Below, piece by piece: positions 1 to 10,779 of a stretch of DNA of 64,000 bases. Position numbers and translations under genes: made by a program. Under the pieces are notes generated by a model that made no database searches, was not told where the DNA came from, and saw nothing but the letters and a program-made list of their open reading frames with translations. The stretch comes from Croceicoccus ponticola (lineage in GTDB: Bacteria; Pseudomonadota; Alphaproteobacteria; Sphingomonadales; Sphingomonadaceae). The stretch's first letter is position 1. Every line of letters starts with the position of its first letter. The DNA lies in assembly GCF_004004515.1 (NCBI RefSeq), contig NZ_RXOL01000001.1, positions 248,001 to 312,000 of the forward strand, in the 5' to 3' direction.

Positions 1-510
1 GCGGGTTCGGATAGCTTCGATCTCGCCGCTATCCCTGCCAACGTAGACATGGGTTCCATCGGTCAATACGACTTGCCAGACAGGGATGGGTCGGCGCAGA
101 TCGGACGGCGGATTGTCTTCCTCGAAGAAGCGGACGGAATCGATCCGGTCGCCACCTTCAATCTCCATAGCAACGATTGTGCGCGCAGCAGCCACGTCGA
201 TCTGCGGAACGGCCTGGCCCGAACGAGCAAAGTATCGCTCGACTTTTCCATCGGCATATATCGCGCTGGTGACCGCTGAGTTGCCTTGAATTCGGGTGCG
301 AAGTTCGACCGGGCGGTCCTCGCCCTCGATCAGCTGGGGGGCTAACCAGCCCGCCGGAATAGGGCGGACCTCGGCGTTTTTGCGCAAGGTGTCCCCACGG
401 ACTTCCGCCATCGGTTTGGCTACCATGACGATGCCGCTCACCGTCCACAGCAGTAGCGGTATGGCCACGATCCAACCAAGCCAGATGTGAAGTTTTGCAA
501 GGATGCGCAT
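1..510 (-). CDS. PepSY-type membrane protein, C-terminus cut by window edge
   Basis: The start codon is at 510 and 170 residues are visible before the window ends, so the C-terminus is missing. The protein opens with MRILAKLHIWLGWIVAIPLL, an N-terminal membrane segment over about residues 8-30. A periplasmic part follows, ending in a segment with the pattern VWQVVLTDGTHVYVGRDSGE, which is typical of PepSY domains. Proteins of this shape are common beside TonB-dependent receptors in sphingomonads, but no receptor gene is visible here because the sequence stops. The start is supported by GGAGGG nine bases upstream, yet that site lies inside a terminator-like hairpin (see 514-557). The family assignment is by pattern only and the cellular role is not known. 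Confidence 0.7.
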   Translation of the reverse strand, partial: MRILAKLHIWLGWIVAIPLLLWTVSGIVMVAKPMAEVRGDTLRKNAEVRPIPAGWLAPQLIEGEDRPVELRTRIQGNSAVTSAIYADGKVERYFARSGQAVPQIDVAAARTIVAMEIEGGDRIDSVRFFEEDNPPSDLRRPIPVWQVVLTDGTHVYVGRDSGEIEAIRTR

Positions 511-513
511 AAA

Positions 514-557
514 AGATAACCCTCCGCCGCGCATCTCGCGCAGGCGAAGGGTTATCT
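514..557 (-). terminator. Terminator-like hairpin after lpdA, overlapping the next gene's ribosome binding site
   Basis: Perfect 10-base arms AGATAACCCT (514-523) and AGGGTTATCT (548-557) enclose a second small stem (CGCG-catct-CGCG). On the minus strand the hairpin is followed by a short U run that abuts the ATG at 510. It looks like the terminator of the suc-lpdA operon, but its 3' arm contains most of the GGAGGG ribosome binding site of the PepSY gene. Confidence 0.75.
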
Positions 558-607
558 GTCAATTCGGGTAACCGTGATGCCAACCGCGTTCAGGCGGCAA
601 TCGGGCC

Positions 608-2011
608 TTAGATGTGGATCGGCAGACCCCGGACGGCCATCGCGGCTTCCTTGATGGCCTCCGAATGGGTCGGGTGCGCATGGCAGGTGTAGGCGATGTC
701 CTCTGACGTAGCGCCGAATTCCATGGCCTGAGCAACCTGCGCGATCATCGTGCCCGCCAAGGACGCAATGCACCACGCACCAAGGACGCGGTCGGTTTCC
801 GCATCGGCGATGATCTTGACGAATCCATCTGGCTCGCGATTGGTCTTGGCACGGCTGTTGGCCATCATCGGGAAATTGCCGACCTTGATGTCGTGGCCGG
901 CTTCCCTGGCTGCTTCTTCGGTAAGCCCCACGCCTGCCATTTCAGGCATGGTGTAAACGACGCTGGGGATGACGGCATGGTTCACGATGCCGGTTTCACC
1001 CGCGATGTTTTCAGCGACCGCGATGCCTTCGTCCTCTGCCTTGTGGGCTAGCATCGGGCCCGGGATCACATCGCCGACGGCCCAGACGCTGTCGACTTTC
1101 GTGCGGAACTCGTGATCGGGGACGATCTGGCCACGCTGGTTGGTTTCAAGACCGATGGCGGCGAGGTTCAGGCCGTCTGTGTTCGGCCTGCGACCAATGG
1201 CGACAAGGACGCAATCGGCTTCGATCGTTTCGGCATCGCCACCGGCCGAAGGTTCGAGCGTGAGCGTGGCCTTGCCGCCTTCGACGGTGGCGCCGGTGAC
1301 CTTGGTCGAAAGCTTGAGCTCCATGCCCTGTTTCTTGAAGATCTTGGCCGCTTCCTTGCGCACGGCGCCGTCCATGCCGGGCAGCAGCTGGTCGAGAAAT
1401 TCCACAATCGTGACTTGCGCGCCAAGCCGGCGCCAGACCGAGCCCAGCTCCAACCCGATCACGCCGCCACCAATCACGACCATCTTGTTGGGGACGCGAT
1501 CCAGTGCCAGACCGCCAGTGCTGTCGACGATCACGCCACCTTCGTTATCTACCGTCACGCCCGGAAGGGGGGTAACCGACGAGCCAGTCGCGATGACGAT
1601 GTTCTTCGCCGAATGCTGCGCGTCACCGACTTGCACGGTGTGCTTGTCGACGAACGAGCCGCTGCCTTTCAACCACGTAACCTTGTTCTTCTTGAACAGG
1701 AACGCGATGCCGCCGGTCAGCTCCTTGACCGCTGTCGCCTTTTCGCCCTGCATGGTGGGAAGGTCGAGTTCGGGCGCGGGGATCTTGACGCCGAATTTTG
1801 CGAGCGTGCCGTTATTTGCTTCCTCGAACAGTTCGGATCCATGCAACAATGCCTTTGACGGGATGCACCCGACATTCAGACACGTTCCGCCCAGCGTTTC
1901 GCGGCTTTCCACGCAGGCGGTTTTCAGGCCCAGCTGCGCCGCGCGGATAGCGGCAACATAGCCGCCCGGTCCGGAACCGATGACGATAACGTCGAAGTCG
2001 AATTCAGCCAT
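608..2011 (-). CDS. lpdA: Dihydrolipoyl dehydrogenase (E3 of 2-oxoglutarate dehydrogenase)
   Basis: A full-length 467-residue FAD/NAD flavoprotein disulfide reductase that reoxidises the lipoyl group of the E2 subunit and passes electrons to NAD. The FAD-binding GSGPGG motif is near residue 12. The redox-active pair C44/C49 sits in GGTCLNVGCIPSK, and a second dinucleotide motif GGGVIGLE lies in the middle. The C-terminal HAHPTHSE carries the catalytic His-Glu of the partner subunit. The start at 2011 has GAGAGG just upstream. It is the last gene of the mdh-sucD-sucA-sucB-lpdA series, with a 31-base gap to sucB, so it most likely serves the 2-oxoglutarate complex. Sharing with pyruvate dehydrogenase cannot be excluded. 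Confidence 0.97.
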   Translation of the reverse strand: MAEFDFDVIVIGSGPGGYVAAIRAAQLGLKTACVESRETLGGTCLNVGCIPSKALLHGSELFEEANNGTLAKFGVKIPAPELDLPTMQGEKATAVKELTGGIAFLFKKNKVTWLKGSGSFVDKHTVQVGDAQHSAKNIVIATGSSVTPLPGVTVDNEGGVIVDSTGGLALDRVPNKMVVIGGGVIGLELGSVWRRLGAQVTIVEFLDQLLPGMDGAVRKEAAKIFKKQGMELKLSTKVTGATVEGGKATLTLEPSAGGDAETIEADCVLVAIGRRPNTDGLNLAAIGLETNQRGQIVPDHEFRTKVDSVWAVGDVIPGPMLAHKAEDEGIAVAENIAGETGIVNHAVIPSVVYTMPEMAGVGLTEEAAREAGHDIKVGNFPMMANSRAKTNREPDGFVKIIADAETDRVLGAWCIASLAGTMIAQVAQAMEFGATSEDIAYTCHAHPTHSEAIKEAAMAVRGLPIHI

Positions 2012-2042
2012 AGTCTTGCCTCTCGTTCGCTGTCGCTGGGGC

Positions 2043-3269
2043 TCAGAGGTCGATCAGGAGGCGCGTCGGATCTTCGATCGCCTCCTTGATGATCTTCAAT
2101 GCGGTCACCGCCTCGCGGCCGTCGATAATGCGATGATCGTAGGACAGCGCAAGGTACATCATCGGTCGGATCACGATCTCACCGTCGACTACTACGGCGC
2201 GATCTTCGATCCGGTGGAGGCCGAGCACGGCGCTTTGCGGTGGGTTGATGATCGGCGTCGACATCAGCGATCCGAATACGCCGCCGTTGGAAATCGTGAA
2301 GGTGCCGCCCTTCATGTCATCCATCGTCAGCGTACCGTCCTTGGCCCGGTTTCCGAAATCGGCGATGTCTTTTTCTATCTGGGCAAAGCTCTTCTTGTCG
2401 GCATCGCGCAGCACCGGAACGACAAGTCCGTTGGGCGCGGACACCGCGACCGATACGTCGACATAGTCGTGATAGAGGATCTCGTCACCTTCAAGCTGAG
2501 CATTGACGCTGGGCACGTCCTTCAGCGCAAGACACGCGGCCTTTGTAAAAAAGCCCATGAAACCAAGCCGCACGTCGTGCTTCTTGGCGAACAGGTCCTT
2601 GTATTTGGCGCGTGCATCCATGACTGCGGTCATGTCCACATCGTTGAACGTCGTGAGCAGCGCCGCAGTTTCCTGCGCGCTTTTCAACCGCTTGGCGATA
2701 GTCTGGCGCAGACGCGTCATCTTTACCCGCTCGACATTGCGGCCCGCTGCTGACGGAGCGGCAGTCGGGGTTGGAGCGGGAGCAGGCGTCGGGGCCGGCG
2801 TGCCGGTCTTTTTCGCCTCTGCGGCGGCAAGCACGTCCTCCTTGGTCAGGCGGCCATCCTTGCCGGTGCCCTTGACCGTAGTCGGGTCGATGCCATGTTC
2901 GAGCACCGCGCGGCGCACGGCGGGCGAAAGGACCACGGCATCATCACTTTCGGAAGGTTCCGGTGTGGCCTGCGAGGGAACGGACGCAGTCTCGTCCTTG
3001 CGCTCGGACACGGTCGTGTCGCCAGCGCCCGCACCGTCAATGATCGTCGCGATCACCGCGCCGACAGTGACGGTGTCGCCTTCACCGACCAGCGCTTCAC
3101 CCATCACGCCCGATGTCGGCGCATTGACGTCGATGGCGACCTTGTCGGTTTCCAGACTGCAGATCGGTTCGTCCTGCGCGACGGCTTCACCCGGCTTCTT
3201 CAGCCATTGGCCAACTGTGGCCTCGGTGATCGATTCGCCCAGAACGGGGACCTTTACTTCGATGCTCAT
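2043..3269 (-). CDS. sucB: Dihydrolipoyllysine succinyltransferase (E2 of 2-oxoglutarate dehydrogenase)
   Basis: 408 residues, the usual E2o length. Residues 1-75 are a lipoyl domain with the lipoylated lysine K43 in ETDKVAID. A Pro/Ala/Thr-rich linker follows, then a peripheral subunit-binding domain (about 115-150, with [11 protein letters not shown]). A second Ala/Pro linker leads to the catalytic domain, which ends with the [11 protein letters not shown] active-site motif. It transfers succinyl from lipoamide to CoA in the TCA cycle. It lies 35 bases downstream of sucA and 31 bases upstream of lpdA on the same strand, so all three complex subunits should be co-expressed. Confidence 0.97.
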   Translation of the reverse strand: MSIEVKVPVLGESITEATVGQWLKKPGEAVAQDEPICSLETDKVAIDVNAPTSGVMGEALVGEGDTVTVGAVIATIIDGAGAGDTTVSERKDETASVPSQATPEPSESDDAVVLSPAVRRAVLEHGIDPTTVKGTGKDGRLTKEDVLAAAEAKKTGTPAPTPAPAPTPTAAPSAAGRNVERVKMTRLRQTIAKRLKSAQETAALLTTFNDVDMTAVMDARAKYKDLFAKKHDVRLGFMGFFTKAACLALKDVPSVNAQLEGDEILYHDYVDVSVAVSAPNGLVVPVLRDADKKSFAQIEKDIADFGNRAKDGTLTMDDMKGGTFTISNGGVFGSLMSTPIINPPQSAVLGLHRIEDRAVVVDGEIVIRPMMYLALSYDHRIIDGREAVTALKIIKEAIEDPTRLLIDL

Positions 3270-3304
3270 CGGTTCGTGTCCTTAACGATTTTCTTGGGCC
3301 CGAA

Positions 3305-6142
3305 TTATTTCTGGCGCGCGGCGATGACGTCTTCAACCGAAAGACCAAGGGCGTCGGCGACGAGCGCATTCTGCTGTTCGATATGGCGTTTGGCCAGCCC
3401 GGTCGCCGGCGATGCGGACGGTGCGCGACCGGCATAGCGAGCGCGGCTGACGGGCGAACCCGCTTCTGATAATGCCTGTTCGATCTGGCTTTCGACGAAG
3501 AACCACGAACCGTTGTTCTTCGGTTCTTCCTGACACCAGATCACCTTTTCGAGGTTTTTCATCCGCGACAGGCGGAGCGCCAGTGGTTCGCCAGGAAACG
3601 GGTAGAGTTGTTCGACCCGGACAATGGACGTGTCGTCCAGTCCTGCTGCGTCGCGCGCTTCGATCAGGTCGTAGGCGACTTTGCCCGAACACAATACGAG
3701 CCGCTTCACGCTTTCGTCCGCAATGTCCTTGGTGTCGGACACGAGGCGGCGGAAGTGGCTTTCGCCGAGAAATTCCTCACGCACCGATTTCGCCATCGGG
3801 TGACGCAGCAACGATTTGGGCGTCATGATGATGAGCGGCTTGCGGAAGGGACGCAGCATCTGGCGGCGCAATACGTGGAAGTAGTTCGCCGGACTGGTGA
3901 TGTTGCAGACCTGGATATTGTCGCCCGCGCACAGTTGCAGGAAACGTTCAAGGCGAGCCGAAGAGTGCTCCGGCCCCTGTCCCTCGTAACCGTGCGGCAA
4001 CAGCATCACGAGACCGTTGGCGCGAAGCCACTTTGCCTCTCCCGACGCGATGAACTGGTCGATCATGATCTGCGCGCCGTTGGCGAAGTCGCCGAACTGC
4101 GCTTCCCACAGGACCAGAGATTTGGGGTCGGCCAGCGCATAACCGTATTCGAAACCGAGCACACCGTATTCGGACAGCGGGCTGTCATAGACCTCGAAAT
4201 GCCCGTACGGCACCTGGCACAGCGGAATGTACTTGGCCTCGGTTTCCTGGTCGACCCAGACAGCGTGACGTTGCGAGAACGTACCGCGCCCCGAATCCTG
4301 GCCAGACAGGCGAATCGCAAACCCTTCGGCCAGCAACGAACCGAAGGCCAGCGCTTCGGCCGTCGACCAGTCGAAGCCCGCGCCACTGGCGAACATATCG
4401 CGCTTGGCATCAAGCACGCGGTTTAAGGTCTTGTGAATGTTGACCTTATCGGGAACCGTCGTGAGCGTCCGGCCAAGGCTGTCGAAGAGCTTGCCCTCAA
4501 TCCCGCTGGAAATGTTGCGCCGCGCGGTTTCGGGGTCAGCCGGCTTGTTCAGGCCGGCCCAGCGTCCGCCGAACCAGTCGGCCTCGTTCGCCTTATAAGT
4601 CTTGCCCGCCTCGAATTCTTCTTCGAGCAGATCGCTGAAGCTTTTGACGGCCGAATCTTCAAAACTCTTGTCGATCACGCCTTCGTCGATCAGTCGCTTG
4701 GCATAGAGCGAGGCAACGCCGGGGTGGCTGCGGATCTGCTTGTACATGAGCGGCTGGGTAAAGCTGGGCTCGTCGCCCTCGTTATGGCCGAACCGGCGAT
4801 AGCACCACATGTCGATGACGATGTCGCGGCCGAACCGCTGGCGATATTCGATGGCCAGTTTGCAGCAGAACGTCACGGCTTCGGGATCGTCGCCGTTGAC
4901 GTGCAGGATCGGCGCCATGACGCCCTTCGCGACGTCGGAAGGATATGGGCTTGACCGTGCGAACTGAGGGCTGGTGGTAAAGCCGATCTGGTTGTTGATG
5001 ACAAAATGGATGCAGCCGCCGGTATTGTACCCGCGGATGCCCGAAAAGCCGAGGCATTCCCAGACGATGCCCTGTCCCGCAAACGCCGCGTCGCCGTGGA
5101 TAAGCACGGGCAACACGGTCTGGTGCTTGCCCTTGCCGATATCGTCGCGGAATTGCTGCTGGGCGCGTACTTTGCCGAGCACGACCGGATCCACTGCTTC
5201 GAGGTGCGAGGGGTTGGGCACAAGGCTCATGTGCACTTTCACGCCATCGAATTCGCGGTCGGTGCTGGTGCCCAGATGGTACTTTACGTCGCCCGAACCG
5301 CCGACGTCGTCGGGGTTGGCGCTACCGCCCGAAAATTCGTGGAAGATGACCTTGTATGGCTTGCCCATCACGTTCGCCAGGATGTTGAGCCGGCCGCGGT
5401 GGGCCATGCCGAACACGATTTCCTTAACGCCCGACATACCGCCGTACTTGATGGCCGATTCCAGCGCCGGAATCATGGATTCGCCGCCATCGAGGCCGAA
5501 ACGCTTGGTGCCGACGTACTTCTTGCCGAGAAACTTCTCGTACTGCTCACCGCGGATCACGGCCTGCAGGATCGCCTTCTTGCCCATGACAGTGAAGTCG
5601 ATCGAGGCGTCCTTGCCCTCCATCCGTTCCTGCAGGAAGCGGCGCTCTTCGATGTCGGCGATGTGCATGTATTCAAGGCCGACCTTGCCGCAATAATTCG
5701 CGCGCAGGATCGCCACGATCTCGTTTATGGTCGCCCATCCGAGACCGAGATTGCCGCCGATGTAGACCGGACGATCGAGATCGGCGGGGCCGAAACCGTG
5801 ATATTCGGGAGTAAGATCCGCCGGAAGCTCGAGCTGTGAGAGGCCCAGTGGATCGAGATCGGCGGCCATGTGTCCGCGTACGCGATAGGTGCGGATCAGC
5901 AGCATCGCGCGAACCGAATCGTCGCACGCCGCCTCGATCGCCTTTTCGTCGAGCTTTGCGCCCTTCTTTTCGGCGGCGGCCTTGATTTCGGCCTTCATCT
6001 GGGTGGGGTCCATCGACGACGTCAGGTCGTCGGTCCCGCCCATGTCGAGCGGCCAGCCCTTGCGAGCCCAGGACGGTCCGGGTTGGGGGCCGTCCGGCTC
6101 AAGCTCGGGAAGGAAGGGCTGGTTCTCTTTACCCATTTTCAT
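3305..6142 (-). CDS. sucA: 2-oxoglutarate dehydrogenase E1 component
   Basis: 945 residues, matching the E1o family. This is the thiamine-diphosphate-dependent decarboxylase that starts the 2-oxoglutarate dehydrogenase reaction. Visible family landmarks are the N-terminal YRVRGHMAADLDPLG region, the FGMAHRGRLN motif, the ThDP/Mg motif around GDAAFAGQG, and the HLEAVDPVV active-site segment. The extreme N-terminus has two possible starts, 6142 and 6136 (MKMGKENQ or MGKENQ); GCGGGTGA sits just before the first. It lies between sucD (90-base gap) and sucB (35-base gap) in the minus-strand TCA operon. Confidence 0.97.
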   Translation of the reverse strand: MKMGKENQPFLPELEPDGPQPGPSWARKGWPLDMGGTDDLTSSMDPTQMKAEIKAAAEKKGAKLDEKAIEAACDDSVRAMLLIRTYRVRGHMAADLDPLGLSQLELPADLTPEYHGFGPADLDRPVYIGGNLGLGWATINEIVAILRANYCGKVGLEYMHIADIEERRFLQERMEGKDASIDFTVMGKKAILQAVIRGEQYEKFLGKKYVGTKRFGLDGGESMIPALESAIKYGGMSGVKEIVFGMAHRGRLNILANVMGKPYKVIFHEFSGGSANPDDVGGSGDVKYHLGTSTDREFDGVKVHMSLVPNPSHLEAVDPVVLGKVRAQQQFRDDIGKGKHQTVLPVLIHGDAAFAGQGIVWECLGFSGIRGYNTGGCIHFVINNQIGFTTSPQFARSSPYPSDVAKGVMAPILHVNGDDPEAVTFCCKLAIEYRQRFGRDIVIDMWCYRRFGHNEGDEPSFTQPLMYKQIRSHPGVASLYAKRLIDEGVIDKSFEDSAVKSFSDLLEEEFEAGKTYKANEADWFGGRWAGLNKPADPETARRNISSGIEGKLFDSLGRTLTTVPDKVNIHKTLNRVLDAKRDMFASGAGFDWSTAEALAFGSLLAEGFAIRLSGQDSGRGTFSQRHAVWVDQETEAKYIPLCQVPYGHFEVYDSPLSEYGVLGFEYGYALADPKSLVLWEAQFGDFANGAQIMIDQFIASGEAKWLRANGLVMLLPHGYEGQGPEHSSARLERFLQLCAGDNIQVCNITSPANYFHVLRRQMLRPFRKPLIIMTPKSLLRHPMAKSVREEFLGESHFRRLVSDTKDIADESVKRLVLCSGKVAYDLIEARDAAGLDDTSIVRVEQLYPFPGEPLALRLSRMKNLEKVIWCQEEPKNNGSWFFVESQIEQALSEAGSPVSRARYAGRAPSASPATGLAKRHIEQQNALVADALGLSVEDVIAARQK

Positions 6143-6232
6143 TCACCCGCATTTGGCCGGCATGTCCGGCGCACGTGTGTGTTGCGGCGTTCGGGGCGGC
6201 CCTCCCTCCAAGCCGCCCTTGTGCCGCGAAGC

Positions 6233-7123
6233 TCAGGCGATTTCCTTGAGCAATTCATCGAGCGTTTCGCCAAGCAGCGACGGCGAGGGGGAGACGCGGA
6301 TGCCCGCTTCTTCCATGGCCGCGATCTTGTCGTCCGCGCCGCCCTGTCCGCCCGAAACGATGGCGCCGGCATGACCCATGCGACGACCCGGAGGCGCCGT
6401 ACGGCCCGCAATGAAGCCGACCATCGGCTTTTTGCGCCCGCGCTTGGCTTCGTCCTTGAGGAATTGGGCCGCTTCTTCTTCGGCCGAACCGCCGATTTCA
6501 CCGATCATGATGATCGACTTGGTCTCGTCGTCGGCAAGGAACAGTTCCAGCACGTCGATGAAGTTGGTGCCGTTTACCGGGTCGCCGCCGATGCCGACAG
6601 CGGTGGTCTGGCCAAGGCCGGTGTTGGTGGTCTGGAACACCGCTTCGTAGGTGAGCGTGCCCGAACGCGAGACGACGCCGACCGAGCCCTTTTTGAAGAT
6701 GGAGCCGGGCATGATGCCGATCTTGCATTCGCCGGGGGTCAGGACGCCGGGGCAGTTCGGGCCGATCAGGCGCGACTTCGAACCCTGCAGGGCGCGCTTC
6801 ACCTTTACCATGTCGAGCACCGGGATGCCTTCGGTGATGGCGACAATCAGTTCCATTTCGGCGTCGATCGCTTCGAGGATCGAGTCAGCGGCGAACGGCG
6901 GCGGGACATAGATGCACGATGCGGTGGCGCCGGTAACCGCCTTGGCCTCGGCCACGGTGTTGAAGTTGGGCAGGCCGATATGCGTCGTGCCGCCCTTGCC
7001 GGGGGTGACGCCGCCGACCATCTGCGTGCCGTAGTCCAGCGCCTGCTGGGTGTGGAACGTGCCGGTCGCACCGGTCATGCCCTGGGTGATGACCTTGGTA
7101 TTCTTGTCTACGAGGATGGACAT
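6233..7123 (-). CDS. sucD: Succinyl-CoA ligase [ADP-forming], alpha subunit
   Basis: 296 residues, the typical size. The alpha subunit binds CoA and carries the phosphohistidine. The CoA-binding [13 protein letters not shown] region is near the start, [13 protein letters not shown] lies in the middle, and the phospho-acceptor is H251 in [15 protein letters not shown] lies just upstream of the ATG at 7123. Catalysis needs the beta subunit SucC, which in many alphaproteobacteria is encoded directly upstream. Here the upstream slot holds only a 77-codon frame and then mdh, so sucC must be elsewhere. Confidence 0.96.
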   Translation of the reverse strand: MSILVDKNTKVITQGMTGATGTFHTQQALDYGTQMVGGVTPGKGGTTHIGLPNFNTVAEAKAVTGATASCIYVPPPFAADSILEAIDAEMELIVAITEGIPVLDMVKVKRALQGSKSRLIGPNCPGVLTPGECKIGIMPGSIFKKGSVGVVSRSGTLTYEAVFQTTNTGLGQTTAVGIGGDPVNGTNFIDVLELFLADDETKSIIMIGEIGGSAEEEAAQFLKDEAKRGRKKPMVGFIAGRTAPPGRRMGHAGAIVSGGQGGADDKIAAMEEAGIRVSPSPSLLGETLDELLKEIA

Positions 7124-7143
7124 TCGCTTTTCCCCTCAGCTGA

Positions 7144-7377
7144 TCAGGCGTTGCCGGCCGGACCGGCAAAACCGGTCGTCATGGCAAGCCTAACGGAATG
7201 GACATGGATATCCGGCGAATCATCCGCCGGGATGTAATCTTGATCGGACCCGTCGCGAGCGATGGCCGCCACTCCTTGCCCACGCATCGCAATGCTGCCC
7301 TGCGCCGTTACCGTCGCAGCGGCGACAATCACGGTCACTGGCGCAATCGCAAGCGCGAAATAGGAAGAGGCGGTCAT
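7144..7377 (-). CDS. Small hypothetical protein between mdh and sucD
   Basis: A 77-codon frame that starts ten bases after the mdh stop and ends 20 bases before the sucD start, all on one strand, so it would be co-transcribed. The protein begins MTASSYFALAIAPVTVIVAA, a hydrophobic segment like a signal peptide or single membrane anchor. A short polar tail follows with an acidic patch (RDGSDQDYIPADDSPD). No ribosome binding site is obvious. I recognise no family and see no resemblance to SucC, whose place it occupies in the order. It could be a small membrane-bound or secreted protein, or simply an open spacer in GC-rich DNA. Confidence 0.5.
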   Translation of the reverse strand: MTASSYFALAIAPVTVIVAAATVTAQGSIAMRGQGVAAIARDGSDQDYIPADDSPDIHVHSVRLAMTTGFAGPAGNA

Positions 7378-7387
7378 CGGTTTTGGA

Positions 7388-8500
<1,113 letters not shown>

Positions 8501-8604
8501 TCAAAAGGACAGGTGCCAAAACTATCTTTGCAATCAGTTCGCAATAGCAAAAGAGGGAAATTCTGCTGCTCTATTGCCAGCGTGCTGCGATGCACCTAAG
8601 GGCG

Positions 8605-8800
8605 GCGCGACGTTACGGGTCGCTAACCGCGCAAGTGGTTGGCGCTAAGAGGGAAGGCCGGTGCGAACCATTTGGTTCCATGCCGACGCTGCCCCCGCAA
8701 CTGTAACCGGATAGTGTGTTCTTCACATGCCACTGGGCGAAAGTTCGGGAAGGCAAGAACGTGCGATGACCCGGGAGCCAGGAGACCTGCCCATAACGGT
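8605..8800 (+). ncRNA. Cobalamin (AdoCbl) riboswitch
   Basis: A near-complete cobalamin aptamer in the 549-base gap between mdh and btuB. Diagnostic pieces in order are AAGAGGGAA with GGTGC (about 8647-8663), GCCCCCGCAACTGTAA (8691-8706), GCCACTG (8729-8735), CGGGAAGGC (8747-8755) and GATGACCCGGGAGCCAGGAG running into the B12 box GAGCCAGGAGACCTGCC (8775-8791). Downstream, GGCGGG (from about 8814) can pair with CCCGCC (to about 8868), just before the btuB ribosome binding site, as a possible expression platform. High B12 would be expected to shut off the btuB operon. Outer boundaries are approximate. Confidence 0.95.
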
Positions 8801-8899
8801 CGTTCTTGTCGTCGGGCGGGGTGTACCGAAGGCAGCGAGTGAAGCGCATCCCGTGCTTCTCCCGCCGTGAGCGACGTTTCGTTCATGATGGGAGCTTTT

Positions 8900-10777
8900 A
8901 TGCGCAAATACCTGTTTCTTTTGACCACTGCCTTTCTCGTTCAGCCTGCGCTGGCCCAGGATGCGTCGAGCAACGACGCCGTCGAATATGCCACGGCCGC
9001 GCCGCCGCCGATGGGCGAAGTCGAGGGCGAGACGATCACCGTCGTCGCCACCGGCATGCCGATTTCCACGGCGGAGACTGGGCAGCCCGTTACTATTATC
9101 GGTCTGGATGAGATCGAGGCCGTTCAAGGTCCCGATCTGACCCGCGTGCTCCAACGCCTTCCGGGTACGACTGTCACGCGCAACGGCGGCGTCGGCGGAT
9201 TCACCGGCGTTCGCGTTCGCGGCGCTCCGTCCGAACATCTGCTGGTGCTCATTGATGGCGTGAAGGTCAACGATGCCGGCGCGCCCGGCGGCGGGTTCGA
9301 CTTCGGCAATTTGCTGGCAGGGAATATCCAGCAGATCGAGCTGCTGCGCGGTCCCAACTCGGTCGTCTGGGGATCGGATGCGATGGGCGGGGTGATGAAC
9401 CTGACCACGCTCGCGCCTGATGGGATCGTGGCCAGCGGAGAATATGGCAGCGACGAAACGATTTATGCCACGCTGGGCGGCGGGATGCGCACGGGCGCGC
9501 TGGAGGCTGGCGTTACGGGCAGCTACATGACGTCTGACGGGTACAGCACGGCTGCTGGCGGAACGGAAGCTGACGGATTTCGCCAGTGGCAGGTGACGGG
9601 TCGCGCTCGTTACGAGCTGGCTTACGGTCTGGCGGTGGTCGCGAATGCGCGCCATGCGGATGGTAAGCTCGACCAGGACAGCTTTGCGTGGACGCCGCCT
9701 TATGCCCCTGTCGACAGCGCCGATTTTCAGGATACGAAAGAAACTTCGGGCCGCCTCGGTTTCGACTATGCGGGTAAAGCGCTGTCGCTGCGCGGCGGAT
9801 ATTCGCTGGCGAAGACAGCGCGGGTCTATACCGGCGAAAGCTATGGCGACTATCCCTATGCCACCGATGCGCGGAACGACCGAGCCGAACTGTTCGGTCA
9901 GTACCGCGTCGCGGGGCCGTTCCGGCTTGATTTCGGGGCGGATCGGGAATGGAGCCGGTTCGCCGATAGCGGCACTACAAAGAAGGTGAACACGAACAGC
10001 GGTCATGCGTTGCTCGGTTTCTACACTCCCTTCGCAACCTTGGCGGCTGGCGCCCGGTATGACGACAATTCGCGGTTTGGCGATGCCTGGACATTTGGCG
10101 GGAACGCGTCGGTGCGACTTGCCTATGATTTGCGTCTGCGCGCCAGTTACGGCGAGGGTTTCAAGGCACCCACGTTGTATCAGCTTTACGGCTATTACGG
10201 CGCACTCGATCTCAAGCCTGAGACAAGCACGGGCTACGATTTCGGCATCGAGAAGGGCACACGCGACGGCTCGTTTTTCGCAGGGGTGTCGTTGTTCCGC
10301 CGCAACAGCACAAACCTGATCGATTTCGACCTTTTCAATTCGGTCTACTACAACATCGGGAAGTCGCGGGCCGAAGGCTTCGAGGTCGAGCTTGCCGCGC
10401 GGCCATCGGATGAGCTGCGCGCCGGCGTCGTTTATTCCTATGTCGAATCGAAGGATCGCACCGTGGGCGGGTTCTACGAAGGCAACGACCTGAACCGACG
10501 CCCACGCCATGCGGTGACGGCCAGCTTCGACTGGACCTCTCCGTTTGGAGTCGCGCTGGGCGCGGATGCGCGGCTGGTCGGCGACAGCTTCGACGATCGC
10601 GGGGAATATGTGCCGCTCGACGGGTACGAAACCGTCGATTTGCGGGCTTCGGTTCCGCTCGGCCCCGTCCAAATCTACGGTCGGGTAGAGAACCTGTTCG
10701 ACGCAGGATATCAGACCGTAGCGGGCTACAACACCGCCGGGCGCAGCGCGCACATTGGCGCGCGGCTGAAGATCTGA
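8900..10777 (+). CDS. btuB: TonB-dependent vitamin B12 receptor (BtuB family)
   Basis: 625 residues from the ATG at 8900, which has GGGAG eight bases upstream and begins the signal peptide MRKYLFLLTTAFLVQPALAQ. An in-frame ATG at 8867 would put 11 odd residues before it. After the signal comes a TonB-box-like stretch GETITVVATG. Next is the plug domain (with the RLPGTTVTRNGGVGGFTGVR pattern and LIDGVKVND), then a 22-strand-type barrel ending in an aromatic-poor GARLKI. It imports cobalamin across the outer membrane using TonB energy. Position directly after the cobalamin riboswitch and before btuF-btuC-btuD makes the substrate assignment firm. Confidence 0.93.
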   Translation: MRKYLFLLTTAFLVQPALAQDASSNDAVEYATAAPPPMGEVEGETITVVATGMPISTAETGQPVTIIGLDEIEAVQGPDLTRVLQRLPGTTVTRNGGVGGFTGVRVRGAPSEHLLVLIDGVKVNDAGAPGGGFDFGNLLAGNIQQIELLRGPNSVVWGSDAMGGVMNLTTLAPDGIVASGEYGSDETIYATLGGGMRTGALEAGVTGSYMTSDGYSTAAGGTEADGFRQWQVTGRARYELAYGLAVVANARHADGKLDQDSFAWTPPYAPVDSADFQDTKETSGRLGFDYAGKALSLRGGYSLAKTARVYTGESYGDYPYATDARNDRAELFGQYRVAGPFRLDFGADREWSRFADSGTTKKVNTNSGHALLGFYTPFATLAAGARYDDNSRFGDAWTFGGNASVRLAYDLRLRASYGEGFKAPTLYQLYGYYGALDLKPETSTGYDFGIEKGTRDGSFFAGVSLFRRNSTNLIDFDLFNSVYYNIGKSRAEGFEVELAARPSDELRAGVVYSYVESKDRTVGGFYEGNDLNRRPRHAVTASFDWTSPFGVALGADARLVGDSFDDRGEYVPLDGYETVDLRASVPLGPVQIYGRVENLFDAGYQTVAGYNTAGRSAHIGARLKI

Positions 10778-10779
10778 CG

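Noticed and set aside
5870-7237. 455-codon plus-strand open frame opposite sucA/sucD.
   Set aside because: Antisense shadow of GC-rich coding DNA; the minus-strand genes are certain.
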